From: Sipunculus nudus
Taxonomy: Eukaryota; Annelida; Sipuncula; Golfingiida; Sipunculidae
NCBI GenBank assembly: GCA_026874595.1
Contig: CM049322.1
Location: 58,032,386-58,096,385, forward strand
DNA length: 64,000 nucleotides
Reading direction: 5' to 3'
The position numbers and the translations under genes are program-made. Shown here in pieces: positions 1 to 12,266 of this stretch (position 1 is the stretch's first letter; every line of letters begins with the position of its first letter). The notes beneath the pieces are model-generated. The model saw nothing but the letters and a program-made list of their open reading frames with translations. It was not told the origin of the DNA and ran no database searches.

Positions 1-205
1 GTTATGGTAAAGGAAAAGGACACTCGGGGCAGTGTTTAATCTAACGAAGCATAACAAAGTGTTAAACACCTGTGGTTTTGGTACTTTATCCATGTGAAAG
101 GATTGTTTTCCTTGGAACCTTTTGTATAATGCAAACCCGAAATGATAGTGTGAAATATAAGGCACGATATTGCTTATATCTATTTCCGTTAAAATATGTT
201 ATTTC
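1..205 (+). repeat. Dispersed repeat, left copy (cut by window edge)
   Basis: This block matches 51498-51705 in the same orientation. Shared landmarks are the ATGGTAAA start, a 'TTTTGTATAAnGCAAA' core, 'TGATAGTGTGAAA' and a final run ending in a T-rich stretch. There is no open frame of note. It probably extends left of the window, so its true start is unknown. The family is not recognised. Confidence 0.6.
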
Positions 206-1955
206 TCGACATTAATTACTAGTCTTTAAGTGTCCTTATTAAACTAAATTCTGATGACAGTGCTTACCATATTTACTTGTTGTAGGTAAAATGGAGTAAC
301 AGTGTCACCAGAAAACAATAAACTTTGATATAAACGTGAAGGCTTAATATGTTAATATCATCGTTAACGTAAATGAAACTTTGATCCTAATTAAGTTTGA
401 CGAATATCTGCACCATTTACCCAATTTTAAAAATAAATCGATTAATTTATGATTAAGACCACCCTGCCTTCCTCTCATATTTGTTAGAAATTTAAAGGGC
501 TTCGTCTCTTTGTCTTTCCATGACAATATTTAAAATTATGGATAAACTTATGATGTGGTTACTTTTTTTCAAATACTCAATATCGTTCTAAATTTAAATA
601 GTTTGAGATCCCATGTAGGTACGAAGGTGTAATCCTACAGAGCAGTAGAACCGTTTTATTTAAAATTATGCTTGAACATCATTTTAGATAATATAGAAGA
701 GGTTATCATTACTGAGAGAACGTTCATCAAGCCTGGGAGTGGCTCTTATACACATGGGACTTTAATATGTGTTAGCTGTTCAGAACATAATTTAACAGTG
801 CATATGCATAATATTTAACAGTCGAAAAATATATTTTAGTTCTGAATGAAAGAGAATGTATGTGATATCGTTCAGGACCGAGTGAGTTATGCTGTGAACA
901 ACATACACACAAACAAACAAGAGCGGGGGTAAACGCAAATCCTCCTGGCGGAATGGATAAGACAAGAAAAATGGAAAGAGTCAAGCGTTAATTGGTATAT
1001 TAGTAACGTCGGAGGGCACCGGAGTTACCATAATGCATGTGTATACATTTTACGTCAAGCATCAATCTGTTTCTTCGATCCCGGGATTAAAAAAAACATG
1101 ATATTTAACTGAAACGTGCTTGCGGTTTAGCCCAGAACGCGGCTGAAATTGACATTGTTGAGCTTATTATTTTCCACTTTTCTGTAGCCTTGTTAATCCA
1201 AACTTGTGCGTACGAGTAAAGTGCAGTGCAGTTTTTACAGTGTCGTTGTCTCCACAACTGAACATAAAGTAACAAAAGACATACTGCCTACACAGAAAGT
1301 CAGTTCTGGTATCATCACAAAGACCAATAATTTATAAAAAATAAATTACATGTTATAATGTTAATTATTTCAGATAGGCAATATATACTTCCGGATAGTG
1401 TAACATTAAATACTTTATCGACTTTTAGACGGTCTGAGCATCCCAAGAGTAATTCCAACGGTAATTCCTTCAGTTAAATGCTTATTTTATGAAAATATTA
1501 AGAATAAGCAAATCAGTGGTATATGACTTTATTTCTTAGAATAGCAAAGACTAATTCTTAAATAAAAAATAACCCTTCCGTCATTCACTTATGATTTTGA
1601 GAGAAATTGTGAACAGTTCTACCTGAACGTAAGAACATAACAGAAGACGAACTGCCTACAGGGATAATCAGCGCTGTCCTGAATCTCCTGGAGAGTTCAT
1701 CGTGAACTTTTCGGTGACCACAACTTTCCTTGATATCGCACCTGTCTATTACCATTGTTTACCATAACGAAAATCGGTCTCTAGGAGTAAAACTTGTTTG
1801 CAACCAATTACGACCATAGAAAAAAAGAGAAATATCAAGTGAAATGGCCATTGTATTTATTACATCGTTGATAAAAGTGTCAATGATGAGTGATAATTTG
1901 ACAATGATAATGGACAAATGTATATCAGGTCCATATATTGAATAAACCGTTACAA

Positions 1956-1956
<1 letters not shown>
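206..1956. other. AT-rich stretch with no recognised feature
   Basis: Only short, compositionally AT-driven open frames occur. No splice-flanked coding segment, tandem array or RNA gene was seen. Confidence 0.6.
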
Positions 1957-1995
<39 letters not shown>

Positions 1996-2281
1996 TTTGT
2001 ATAGGTTGCATTCTGAAGGGTAGTCCATAAACGTTCTTTCCCTGTTTGATATATCGTCATTGTGCATGTAGTCATGCATATAATTTACAAACTCATTAAC
2101 AGGTCAAGCTTCCTATTATCCATGTACTTGCTGCCCACATATATAGTTTATCGACAAGTGTTTCCATAATCTAACGTAAAACCCTTTTAACAAATGATTG
2201 CTTATATCAAGTCGTTTTTTTCCCCACAAAAAAAATAAGATAATTTGACACTGTTATTACATGTCATGTACCACCTAATAT

Positions 2282-2365
<84 letters not shown>

Positions 2366-2672
2366 ACCATATTCAGGAAAATTAAACTAAAATCAGGTAA
2401 GAAAGTTATATATATATATTCATATACATTATATATATACACACACACACACACACGCAGAGTGAGACAATGGCTGTTTGTGTCACACAATTTTGCTAAA
2501 TTAGTTATGCTGGTAAGTATAGTCTTATAATCAATGCAGCAAAAAGACTTTTTGACAGGTTTCGTGACATCATTTTTATCGTTTCATGGGAGCAAATAAT
2601 GTCTAATTAAGTTTTTGCTTGTGTCGTTTCTTGTTTCCTCAAACCCACATCCATACACATATGTATATATAC

Positions 2673-2705
<33 letters not shown>
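1957..2705. repeat. Cluster of (CA)n/(TA)n microsatellites
   Basis: Four tracts sit within 750 bp: CA then TA at 1957-1995, a pure TA run of about 79 bases at 2285-2363, TA then CA at 2407-2456, and TA at 2656-2705. Open frames here encode YIYIYI runs and are artefacts. Confidence 0.95.
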
Positions 2706-2707
<2 letters not shown>

Positions 2708-3023
2708 AATATACAACTGTGTACACTACTGAAATGTTACTGTACCCAGTACCCTATTAAATATCAGCTTCCTGGTAAAATATATTTGTATTAATTATAA
2801 ACATTAAAACCCCAAATGATATAAATATACAATACACATATACTATGGAAATATACAATTCAAAAGGCAAATGTACAATATAATGGAATATAAAAGGCAA
2901 ATTTACTATACTCATACCAAGTGGTGCAGGTCTCCCAGCTGAAGGTTGTAAAGCCCCTTAGACCAGGATAGAGTTGAACCACAATAAACCTCTGTGCCCT
3001 GTTATGTTCCAGTATCGCACGTG

Positions 3024-3302
3024 TACCCCGCCCAATTCTATTGTGCACCCGAGTACAATAGGATCAGTGTCATTCATTAAATGTTCCCTCTAATACGCAC
3101 AAAGCATAATCTCGTAATCTCGTAAAGTCTCGGCTTTCCAAACCACGCCGTTAGCTTCATTCTAACAACATTCACCTGATGATCGGGTCGTATCCCGTGC
3201 AACAGACTGTAGTGAATATACAGTGTTGTTTTTCTTCAGAGTTATACCGCTCTGGCCTAGTCTGAAGGCCATAGAGTACTTTACATCGGACGGTAACGCT
3301 AC
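3024..3302 (+). repeat. 279-bp hairpin-rich element, copy 1
   Basis: This aligns without gaps to 33668-33946, with about 21 mismatches counted by eye. It contains a chain of short inverted repeats: AACAAC/GTTGTT enclosing CGGG/CCCG and ACTGTA/TACAGT, then CAGAG/CTCTG, then GGCC/GGCC. A CTGATGA box follows the first strand of the outer stem, and GCAAC follows the CGGG stem (GAAAC in the other copy). No open reading frame spans it. The right side runs into TA-rich sequence. It is a non-coding mobile-element end or a structured repeat; the family is unknown. Confidence 0.75.
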
Positions 3303-4624
3303 CTTATTCAAATATACATATATTTAATGTTGGTTGTTAAAGACTTTAACCTTGCCTTAAAGAATCAGCAGGCCAGCTAGCATGTTGTGAGAGAGAGAGA
3401 TCATGTATAAGGGACATTTAGAGACAGGCTTCAAATATACAAGTTCATTTTTGTTAATTTAGTGTTTCATTGTTTCATGTGGAAATTGTGTAAAAAAGTT
3501 TATCAGATTCCACCAGAATCTTAATATAAAAAAAAACTTATAATATATGTGGCATTATTCCATTACATCCACTTACCCCAAATGACCAATCAGATGTAAC
3601 ACAGCCCATACCTAAAAATCCCGACATAATCTAAGCACCAACATAGGCGTCGGTTATATAGACACACGTTGTGTTTAAACAAAGCTTATCTTTCAGAGCC
3701 TTTTTTTTTCTTTTTCAGCCCATAAGATGACTATACTCCTCGGCATTAATGTTAAATTATTTCTTGTATTCACCTCTACCAACATATCCTTTGACATGTG
3801 AACAACATCACCAAAGCATTATTTTCAGAAATGTGTATGGGCGTTATGCTGTCGTACGTGCGTATATGAAGGCGTAAAAGAGGGAAAATTGTGATATATT
3901 TTCCTAAGCTGCTTGTGGTCGTCAGGTCCTATTGTAGATAACCCTAACCCGTGTATAAATTACTTAATTCGGTCCATATTCTAGTCTTTTCATATGAGAG
4001 TATATTAGTAAATCACCCTTGATCATGTCCCTGAACCCGGTATATGTTCCTGAACCACACATAAATTAAATTTTGATTCTTTAAGAGGGCCGCTGTTAAT
4101 GTACGCTTTTTTTACAAACTCATATACAGGTCAAGATCCCTATTATCAATGTACTTGCGGTCAACCTATAAAACAAATGGACCAAAATTTATATTCTTTT
4201 CACCAAAGATTGCGTAGTACAAGTCCTGTTTTCATTCAAACATGAGCGTCCAGCGGACACAACGTACATATTCATGTAACATTTAATGCAGCTTTTCCAA
4301 GGTTTTATTTTTTATAAAGATATCTCATCTGAAGAATAAGCAGGGAGTTCAATTTCAATTTTAATACCAAGATAACTCCCCCCCCCCCTCCAGCATTCAC
4401 ACACTCACCTGAAACCACCATCCCCGTTATCGTTCATCATTTTCCCCAAGACTTGTTTCGGTTGTGTTGTGTACGGTTTACACATTAAACATCATTCAGA
4501 GTTCTTTCATTATATATCCTTTCTTAAAAGAAACTTTGAACATAATATCCAAATATAACAATCTTATCAAAGCTTATAAAGCTACCGCTATGTGCAAATA
4601 AAGCCGACAATAACGCTCTTTCAG
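3303..4624. other. Stretch with no recognised gene
   Basis: Contains a short GA run near 3390 and a C-homopolymer near 4379-4389. Nothing else is supportable. Confidence 0.55.
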
Positions 4625-4810
4625 ATGATCAGCACCCTGGGTTATATCAACCGGGTCATCTATCAAACCATTGGAGCACACGTTAATCCTGCGTTCTACG
4701 ATAACATGACAGGACACCCGCCTTCATGCATTAGCTACTTGATCGCTGAAGCGATCACAAAATCAAAAGAGAAAAAATCCGAAATACCGTGCCTCGACTG
4801 CGACAGATGT
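4625..4810 (+). CDS. Candidate internal coding exon, function unknown
   Basis: An open frame begins directly after a good 3' splice site (CTCTTTCAG ending at 4624) with the codons for MISTLGYINRVIYQ. It stays open through a segment clearly richer in G+C than its flanks, with HPPSCISYLIAEAI and PCLDCDRC. It then runs into a TG microsatellite and a stop near 4844. The intact frame, mixed amino-acid composition and acceptor look like an exon. However, no convincing donor marks the right edge, and neither an upstream exon nor a family was recognised. It lies 640 bp before the first lectin gene and has no lectin features. It could also be relic transposon coding sequence. Confidence 0.3.
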
Positions 4811-5448
4811 GTTTTATATATGTGTGTGTGTGTGAGTGTGTGTTAGTAGACATAACAGACAGCAGTTTTGAAATGCTAAAAGTTTGCTGTCTCACAGGTT
4901 GTCTTAATAAACAGGTCCGTTATAAGCAATGGTCAGATATTCGGTTCACTGAAGGGTGGTATTGATATACAGCTCGTCTTATTAAAAGGTGGTATCAAAT
5001 CAGGTTCCACTGTATAATTTATATATCCCCACTCAGTAGAGCACCTATGTAATAAACCCCTATAAAACTAAATATAGTCGAATATCTTCCGGTTACCCCG
5101 GGCAGCTCGCACCACGTTTTCAATATTAAAATAGCCTGCAGCTATGTACGCTATCTTTACATATAGGCTAGTTTTAGCACCGATGCATTTGTAATACATC
5201 AGCTTTTGAAACCCCTGTCTTTGACGGTCGAGTGAAAGATCAATGGGAGTATTTCATTTATATATATGTCATTTAAAGAAACGCAAAACTGATACCAGCT
5301 TACCATCAACTTTGTTCTGTTTAAATGTTGCTGCTATTGAACATTTACGATAATAATAATTTAATTAATATTATTTATTATGACGTAGACCCTTTCGATA
5401 GCAAGTCTATATCATATCCTTTCAGGAAGAATTGCAAAAACAAACAAT

Positions 5449-6175
5449 ATGGGAACTGTGACAATTCTATTCCTGACAGCAATAGCCCTATCTACTTGTT
5501 GTAAGTATATTTCATATATTTTCATGATGAAATGATACTTTTTCATAACATTTGCTCAGTGTTGCATCAAACGCAGACATTTTTAATACCTATACTACAG
5601 CGGGAGAGTTACTCAATCATACAACACTGGGAACTCCATGAAAAATGACTATTTAATGTATGAACATGATTTTTTTTTCAAACTAACACACACATATATA
5701 TATTTACATAAAATATGTATTGGATTATATTATGTGTGAATATCCCATACATGTTTCAGGCGCTGGTGTTCACGGGCGCTTCACTCATCGCTACCCTTAT
5801 GGTCGATTTGCACCCAGGCCTTCTTGCTACATGTTCGTCACTTCTACTTATTCATGGCTGGAGGCAAAGAATAACTGCAACAAACATGGCGGGAACCTGG
5901 TCAGCATCGAAACAAAGGGCGAGAACGACCACCTGATCAGAATCATTCAGCGGCTTGACAAGCTAGATTTTTGGACAGGAGGGAACGACATATCTTCTGA
6001 GGGGGTGTGGCAATGGGTGGCTAATCACAGCAAGTTATCGTTCACAGACTGGTACCCGGGTAATCCGAGCAATAGTGGTTCTAATGAACATTGTCTGGAA
6101 ATGATGAAAAGCTTTAAGTGGAACGACATGCCTTGTGGGTCCAAACGAGGTTCAATTTGTGAAAAGGCGTGTTGA
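5449..6175 (+). CDS. Secreted C-type lectin domain protein, gene 1 (two exons)
   Basis: The coding join is 5449-5500 and 5760-6175, giving 155 residues. Exon 1 encodes M-G-T-V plus a hydrophobic stretch (residues 5-16), a signal peptide. It ends in phase 1 at a consensus donor, GTAAGT, and exon 2 follows TGTTTCAG. Exon 2 carries one complete C-type lectin domain (about residues 39-152). Visible are SCYMF, the WLEA/NNC helix, GG-LVSIE, WTGG, GVWQW, a DW-PG turn, WND at 138-140 and cysteines 57/151 and 129/143 in the canonical pairing positions. C40 and the C-terminal C155 may form a further pair (inference). The Ca2+/sugar tripeptide reads N-P-S where EPN or QPD is usual, so ligand preference is uncertain. 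N106-H-S is a possible glycosylation sequon. Such short secreted lectins usually bind microbial glycans or act in biomineral or mucus matrices. It is paralogous to the gene at 39140. Confidence 0.93.
5501..5759 (+). other. Intron 1 of lectin gene 1
   Basis: A 259-base phase-1 GT-AG intron with donor GTAAGTAT and acceptor TTTCAG. It separates the signal-peptide exon from the lectin exon. Lectin gene 2 has an intron at exactly the same place, 385 bases long. An in-frame ATG inside this intron (5720) allows a read-through frame, but the spliced model gives a signal peptide and matches the paralogue. Confidence 0.88.
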
Positions 6176-6680
6176 ATGAAAAAGAGGAGCCATCAGAATG
6201 GCACCCATGGGGAAAAAAATCCGCATCACCTAATCTGGGTGAGACATTATAATACATTCATTGTATACCATACATATTTCTCCTCGTTACTCAAAAAGTG
6301 TTTTTTCCCCAGAGCATCCTATCCCTTATATGAAAATGATACGTTGCTTAAGCCAATCTGCTTGTGATAGTTTTTGAATTAGATCCTTTCTCTTTTTGCG
6401 ATATCTGATTATTAACATGGATTGACTTAACTTATTGTATAAGAAAAATATCATCAACCTGTTTTTACTGGAAATCGAATAATGCTCAAATATTGTTAAC
6501 ATTTTCTCAACATACACAAATATATGCATTAGATATATATGTGAGAAAATGAGACCGAAACAACATTCTACATCTTCGTGATTAACACAAGGTTCACACT
6601 GATAGTTGCAATATTCAAGGTGTTATAAGAATCAATTCTCCGATTAGTTGTTATTGTTATTTCTGTCACAAATATTAAAT
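6176..6680 (+). repeat. 3' UTR and flank duplicated with lectin gene 2
   Basis: Similarity to 39984-40475 continues past the stop: TGAATGAAAA, CATCAGAATGGCA, TTGTATACCAT, AGCCAATCTG, TGAGAAAATGAGACC and ATATTCAAGGTG are all shared in order. This shows that the lectin pair arose by copying genomic DNA with introns and flank, not by retroposition. No canonical AATAAA was found; ATTAAA at 6674-6679 is a possible poly(A) signal. Confidence 0.75.
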
Positions 6681-7052
6681 ACATAAGGTGCATGTATATC
6701 AGGTGGTTTGTGTTTGGTTTTCTTTGTAGTTTTTCACATAGATAAGTTAAACAATATCGAAAAACTATTCATAACCGCACAACATTCCGGTACTCAACAG
6801 AGTAAATAAGTTTTCAGCTTTTTAAGAATTATATACGTATATAGGGATATTATACAGAGGTTGTCAAGGAGCTTGCACTGAGAAAACCTAGAAAGGCCGG
6901 TGGCAGATTCTGAAATTTGAGAACAGAAGGGCGCTATGACAGGGTTCGCCGTTGATGGGTATTAATATAAGTTTTTAAACCGTGTATATATTAATTTTTT
7001 TATATCTATATGTATGCCCTAAACAATATATGAATTTTGTAATGTTACATTT

Positions 7053-7141
7053 AATATATATATATATAAATATATATATACATATATATATACATATATT
7101 TAATAATTATAATAATAATAATGATAATAATAATAATGATA

Positions 7142-7172
<31 letters not shown>

Positions 7173-7175
7173 TTT
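7053..7175. repeat. Compound TA / AAT / ATT microsatellite with dyad symmetry
   Basis: TA runs are followed by (AAT)n with GAT interruptions, then (ATT)n. The AAT and ATT halves are reverse complements and could fold into a long hairpin. Confidence 0.9.
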
Positions 7176-7695
7176 TTATAAATGTATTTTCAGCCTAGAT
7201 AAAAATTTTATAATATTATTTGGTGGTAGTTAGGGTTTTGGCTCAGTGTTATGACTCAAATCACAGAGCAGTTCATTAAAATACTCAATTTATGAAGTAG
7301 AAAGTAATAAACTACTATTGATAACTTCATAGTTTAATTGGTAGGGTCTTTTGAATAAAAAAAATTATATAAAAAAAAGGAAAAATTAGTTAAAAAAATT
7401 GTAAAATATATAGATAAAATGAGACATGTTACAGCTCCATAGGGGTTAGTGGGATCCGCCAGTGTAGGTAACATTCTAAGCCTTGCCCTCGGGGCCTGTG
7501 TCAAAGTGTGGCAAATAAATTAAACTGTAATTTTGGATTTTTTTGGTCAGTTTAAAGATGTGGGGTAACAATATCACTGGATTCACCCAAATAACCAATA
7601 CCATAATTTATCATAGACACAGCAAAGGGGCTATATTGTTAACATTGACTGACTGGAACTGGCCAAAACTTCGCAAGAAAGGGTGACTCAAATGT

Positions 7696-7913
7696 CATAT
7701 ATCTGATAGTACATTTATTATCCCGCCTTATGCACTTAGCAGCTAATATTGGCTCTACATGATATGGATCTGTTTAAAAAATTATGATAAACTCTAATAT
7801 TTCATTATCTGATGGTACATTTATGACCCGCCTTATGCACTTAGGAGCTAATATTGGCTCTATATGATGTGTATCTGTAAAAAAAAAATCATGATAATAT
7901 ATAATATTTCATT
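7696..7913 (+). repeat. Two-copy tandem repeat, period 106 bp
   Basis: The units 7696-7801 and 7802-7913 share TATCTGATnGTACATTTAT, CCGCCTTATGCACTTAG and GCTAATATTGGCTCTA, each followed by an A-rich run and TAATATTTCAT. No coding frame spans it. Confidence 0.85.
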
Positions 7914-9984
7914 TTAATATGACCCCGTCCAGTAAGGGTACACTTTTAAACGTTTATATTCTTTGTTTAAATACAGGAAGCCATTAATTTTACAGAAATA
8001 AAACACAACGACATATCATACATTAAAAAAATCTCTCTGCTGTGAGCAATATAGCTGGTGTCTTCTTGGACCCAAATACTTATTAACTGAGGTAATGAGC
8101 ACTTTCTGTTGTAGCAGTAAATTTAACATAAGTTGCTTATAAAATGCAGCAAAACGGTGAGTGCTACCATGTCCAAAGAACTGATAACACAGCTCCCTTG
8201 TCGTGCAAACAATATTTTCTGTTTATAGGAAGTTGACGAATTAGTTGGCCCATCAAAAACTGGTGAATCCACCTACATTTACATTGCTTCATCTGTGCTA
8301 ATAACTCCAGAAACCAGAAATTCACGATGTCCATTCAAACATCTTCGATGGCTTTCTTGTACACAATGCCTGTAGAGTCATCTGCAATCATTTCTTTTTG
8401 TGGTGCACATCCAGGTTAGTATCTCAGGACTGATGCATATGAAATAGGTGCCAGTACTCAAGTTCATTTTTTAGCATTTGCATTGCACATATGCATGTAA
8501 CACAGGTACTTGGAAAGTAATTAAACATGGCATAATGATTAATGTATATCTCATTGCACAGTTTCGCTTTATGCCTTTGGACCTTGTTAATTCTATTTGA
8601 TGAATTAAGGCATGTATATTGAACTGAACAATCTTAACGTACAAAACTGTTTTTAATAGTGAATTGATGAATAATCTAGAATAGGCTATCGTTTAGCATC
8701 ATGGATTTTTTTTTGTGATTTTTATCTTCACGTATTTTTTAATCATTTTAAACATTTTATAATAAATTTCATAAATTAAAACAATAAAATATATGTTCAT
8801 GCATTAATTGACATGGCTTGATCCAAACCAAATGTAAAATATATGTACAAAATCATGTTTCATATTTTTATTTTCTTGTAAATTTATAAAATTTGAAAAC
8901 TGAAAAAAATGAACATGATAAAAGGAATAAGGATCTAATGCAAACATGTCTACATTAATCTTCTGCCAAAATCGGTCTGCTGAAAAAATGGGGTTTATAT
9001 TATAAACAATTGCTGGCATGTCTCAACAGGAAGTTTGTGATCAGCTATGTAAATTCATCGGTCTGTCCATCTTTATATATATTTCATATGCTAATATCAA
9101 ATTGTCGTAGCATTAGGATTCACGTTTTCAAGTGCAATTATTTAACAAAAACATTTCTTTTCTTGGTGCCTGAATTTTTATATTTTCTTACACGGGCAAA
9201 TTCCGCTGATTGCTGTGGCTAACTGGACCCGTGTTAAGCTTTAACTACCCAAAATATTTGTAAAAAAAAAATAAATATATATATCGTCTATTTTTTTATT
9301 AGAGCCATTTGTTATCAATATGTGTGATTCACCAGGTGTCGAAAAATATTGTAACAGCTCACCAAATATATGGAGTACTTTAAATCAAAGAAGGGGACCA
9401 ATCAGTTCGAGTTCCTTGTATTAGCATGGGGTGTCCCTTATTTTATTTGTAAAATATCTCTGCCAAATATTCAATGTGTAATGCAACTGACGGGTGGTGG
9501 TGCTTTACTATCAGATTTAAAGGGGGGGGGGAATCATTTGGGAAATTTCCCCAAAAAGTGTAGTAAGAATCAGGGCGAGTAAGGAGTCTTTGAAATGCTC
9601 TTTGAATTAAAAGAATTATTTTATTTTATCTCTCTAAAAACCAATTTGTATACTGAGTATAGTGATACAAAAATACATGAACAAAAATTATTTCTTACAT
9701 ATTACTGTAATTTTGTAGTGTTTGGTATTTCCCTTATGACAAGCATACGAATGAATGTGGATACCAAACATGCACACCTCGTGCAGTATAAATTTCGCAT
9801 TGGAGTCCTTGCAAACTAACATGTCGGAGTCTCATGTTTCAAGTTTTAAATTTGTCTTAAAATTAAACTCCGATTCGACATGTGTATGAATTGCTAGGCA
9901 TTAAGAAAGGTTTGTTTTATGCGTCTAAAGTATCAATGCTAAGCAATTCACAAACAGGTTCAGAGCGAGCGGCATATTACGTTC
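7914..9984. other. AT-rich stretch with no recognised gene
   Basis: A short open frame after a TTTATAG acceptor-like site (8229-8375) was considered and not called. Otherwise only AT-rich filler is seen. Confidence 0.5.
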
Positions 9985-10600
9985 TAGAGAAAATGCAACT
10001 AGGTGCAGTAAGGTGCCTATTACACTTGTGAATGAGTGGCTTATCCTTACTACTGAGTGTGAAAAACCACACTATTGCATGTAAGAAGTGACACACCATG
10101 TCCCTACGAAATGTTATGGAGCCTTTTATACAGATAAGTTACAAGTGTTCTATAAACACTTCATGTCGTTACATAAGGGAACAAACGGGGGTGTCTAGGG
10201 TCCTATGTTGGAAAAAAGATATTTATGATCTTGAATCAACCGATGATCAGTAAAGTAAAACATTTGCTGGTCCGGTAACCCTGGCCTAAAGTTTAACATA
10301 CTCTGTGATTGCCCCTAGGGGTTCTCATGTTATAAAGTGTACACGGAAGTACTCCGTCCTGAATTAAATAGAACTATGAAAAAGCCCAGGCATCTAACTG
10401 AACTATATAATAAGGACGTAAAACGTTGAGAACTTCTGAGCTAAATTTTTATTCGATCAATAATAACCGGCGTTCGTGATTTGTACAAAACCATTGTTAA
10501 GGCAAGGCTTTCTTGCTGATAATAGTAAAGGTTATGCGTTGATACCGTTAAGCAACAGTTAAATTACATTGCTTGGGTCTGTACAACATTTAATATTATT
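9985..10600 (+). mobile_element. Old interspersed element, plus-strand copy
   Basis: The reverse complement of 21525-22035 matches this segment in order: GTGCCTATTACACTTGTG, TGTAAGAAGTGA, CGATGATCAnTAAAG, GTCCTGAATTAAATAGAAC, AACCATTGTTAAGG and GGnTATGCGTTGATA. This copy has about 100 extra bases near 10110-10215, which include a perfect 7-bp hairpin (10143-10149 with 10155-10161). That may be a nested insertion. No coding frame survives and no terminal signature identifies the class. Confidence 0.75.
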
Positions 10601-11363
10601 TTCGTCTTTTATAAAAGCGTGAACAGTCTAGCCATTGAGATCATGTTTTTATATCTATCTGGACTTTATCCGATGTTTTGAAGTATATTCTTAATCCTAT
10701 ACTTTGGTTGTATATTTTTTAGTCTTAACTTAATATGATATAGTTCAACTACATATCTCTTCATTGTGAAGCGAATGTACATTCATCCCAATCATGATAT
10801 TTACCATTAAATGATCCTCATCGCCGGATGTTATTTTAGAAAATATATGTATAGAAACAGGGTGGGTTCATATACAGTTTACAAAGTACAAATATAAAAT
10901 TAAATATACATATAAATCAGACATTGATATACGTATTGTATACTTATAATATGTAAAGGTAGCCATATATTAGTTCTGATATAAAATTGTCACTTAAAAG
11001 TGAATAAAAAGTCAATGTTGACGTGAGGCATATAGGGAACAAAATACATGTAAAGCTGCTGCCACTTGAGTTGTACAGTTATGGCTTTGTATCTGTGTGT
11101 ATTTGTACAGTATTTGATCCTACACATCACATATTGAGATCGTGTACAATACGAATATGAATACAATCAGTTTGGACTACAGAAATACAAAATACAAAAT
11201 AGAGGCTATGGCTATTTATATAGAAACTATTTATAGTACGATTGCTCATTTGACCGAAACACCATTAAGAGATAGTTTTGAAATAGTAATTTTTAAAACC
11301 AAGCTTATATAATTTCGCCATAGTCCTTAAATGCCTTATATGTTTTCTCTTTGTATCACTCAG

Positions 11364-11394
11364 CAAGTTGAAGGAAACAACAGCCTGGGACCAG
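11364..11394 (+). CDS. Candidate 31-base microexon
   Basis: The segment is flanked by a long pyrimidine tract ending CACTCAG and by a consensus donor CCAG|GTAAGTAT. It is open in two frames (QVEGNNSLGP or KLKETTAWDQ). A strong acceptor at 12266 would join it to the next candidate exon in either frame. Splice signals are the only evidence; no upstream exon or protein family was identified. Confidence 0.35.
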
Positions 11395-11556
11395 GTAAGT
11401 ATACCTTTCTTATATAATTGATTGTATTCTGATTTGTGGCGAATTTCTCTATAGTTAATCTAGAGATTCTGCATGTCTTTTTTCCAGAATATTGCGAAAC
11501 ACTTTAGAGTGGAGAAACCTTTTGTTCTAGAGCTCTAAAAGTTTATAGACAGGATA

Positions 11557-11558
<2 letters not shown>

Positions 11559-11650
<92 letters not shown>
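11559..11650. repeat. (TA)n microsatellite, interrupted
   Basis: About 90 bases of TA dinucleotides with a TATAAATATAAAT interruption. Confidence 0.95.
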
Positions 11651-11652
<2 letters not shown>

Positions 11653-12266
11653 TCATATATAAATAAGTATAATTTCAGAAAGTACACCTTGTCACAGAGT
11701 AGCCTTAAGGAGATATAACGCAAAAGATAATTGCTAACTATTCCTTGATTCAAGTTTATTTTAGTGTTGAAGGCATGGATACCATCTGATTCGTCATAGC
11801 ATTTTGTTTAAATATTTTTACATCTGTGTGATTTAGTTATGGATTTCATTTTATCCCGGCCGAGGTCGAAACCGTCCTCATACACTAGTATTTTTGGTTT
11901 CCTTGAATATGGGAGCTGTGTCTATCAAGAGACAAACACGCATAATGATGTTTGCAATGTTTATTTGGGTATATAAATGTTGATTGTGACTAGCATGCCT
12001 TTGATCATGTCAATTTGACACCCTTGAGAATGGAGAGAGTCAAGGTCACGTGCCGTTTACACACCAGTACAAACACTCTTATGAACTCTCTTTTGATAAC
12101 AAAGAGGCACTCATAAATTTTGTTCTTCCTGACAAAGTGCACCCTGCTGACAATCCAAAATTGAACTAACTTTCTTTCGGAACTAAACATGACAGTCATA
12201 TGTTCTTGCATAGAAGATAACCACAGTACTTTTTTTTTAGTTTTTCACGTGTCTTCTTCTCAACAG

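Noticed and set aside
1759-2490. Open frames rich in YIYIYI
   Set aside because: Translations of TA microsatellites, as are similar frames near 17.3, 18.7, 31.2, 33.6, 40.5, 41.5, 48.2 and 62.6 kb.
5720-5759. Alternative lectin gene 1 start inside the intron
   Set aside because: It would lose the signal peptide. The spliced model has consensus sites and matches the intron position and phase of the paralogue.
8229-8375. About 50-codon open frame after a TTTATAG acceptor-like site, with a GTGAGT donor 70 bases upstream
   Set aside because: The presumed upstream exon has stops in all frames, and the segment itself ends at a stop with no family resemblance.
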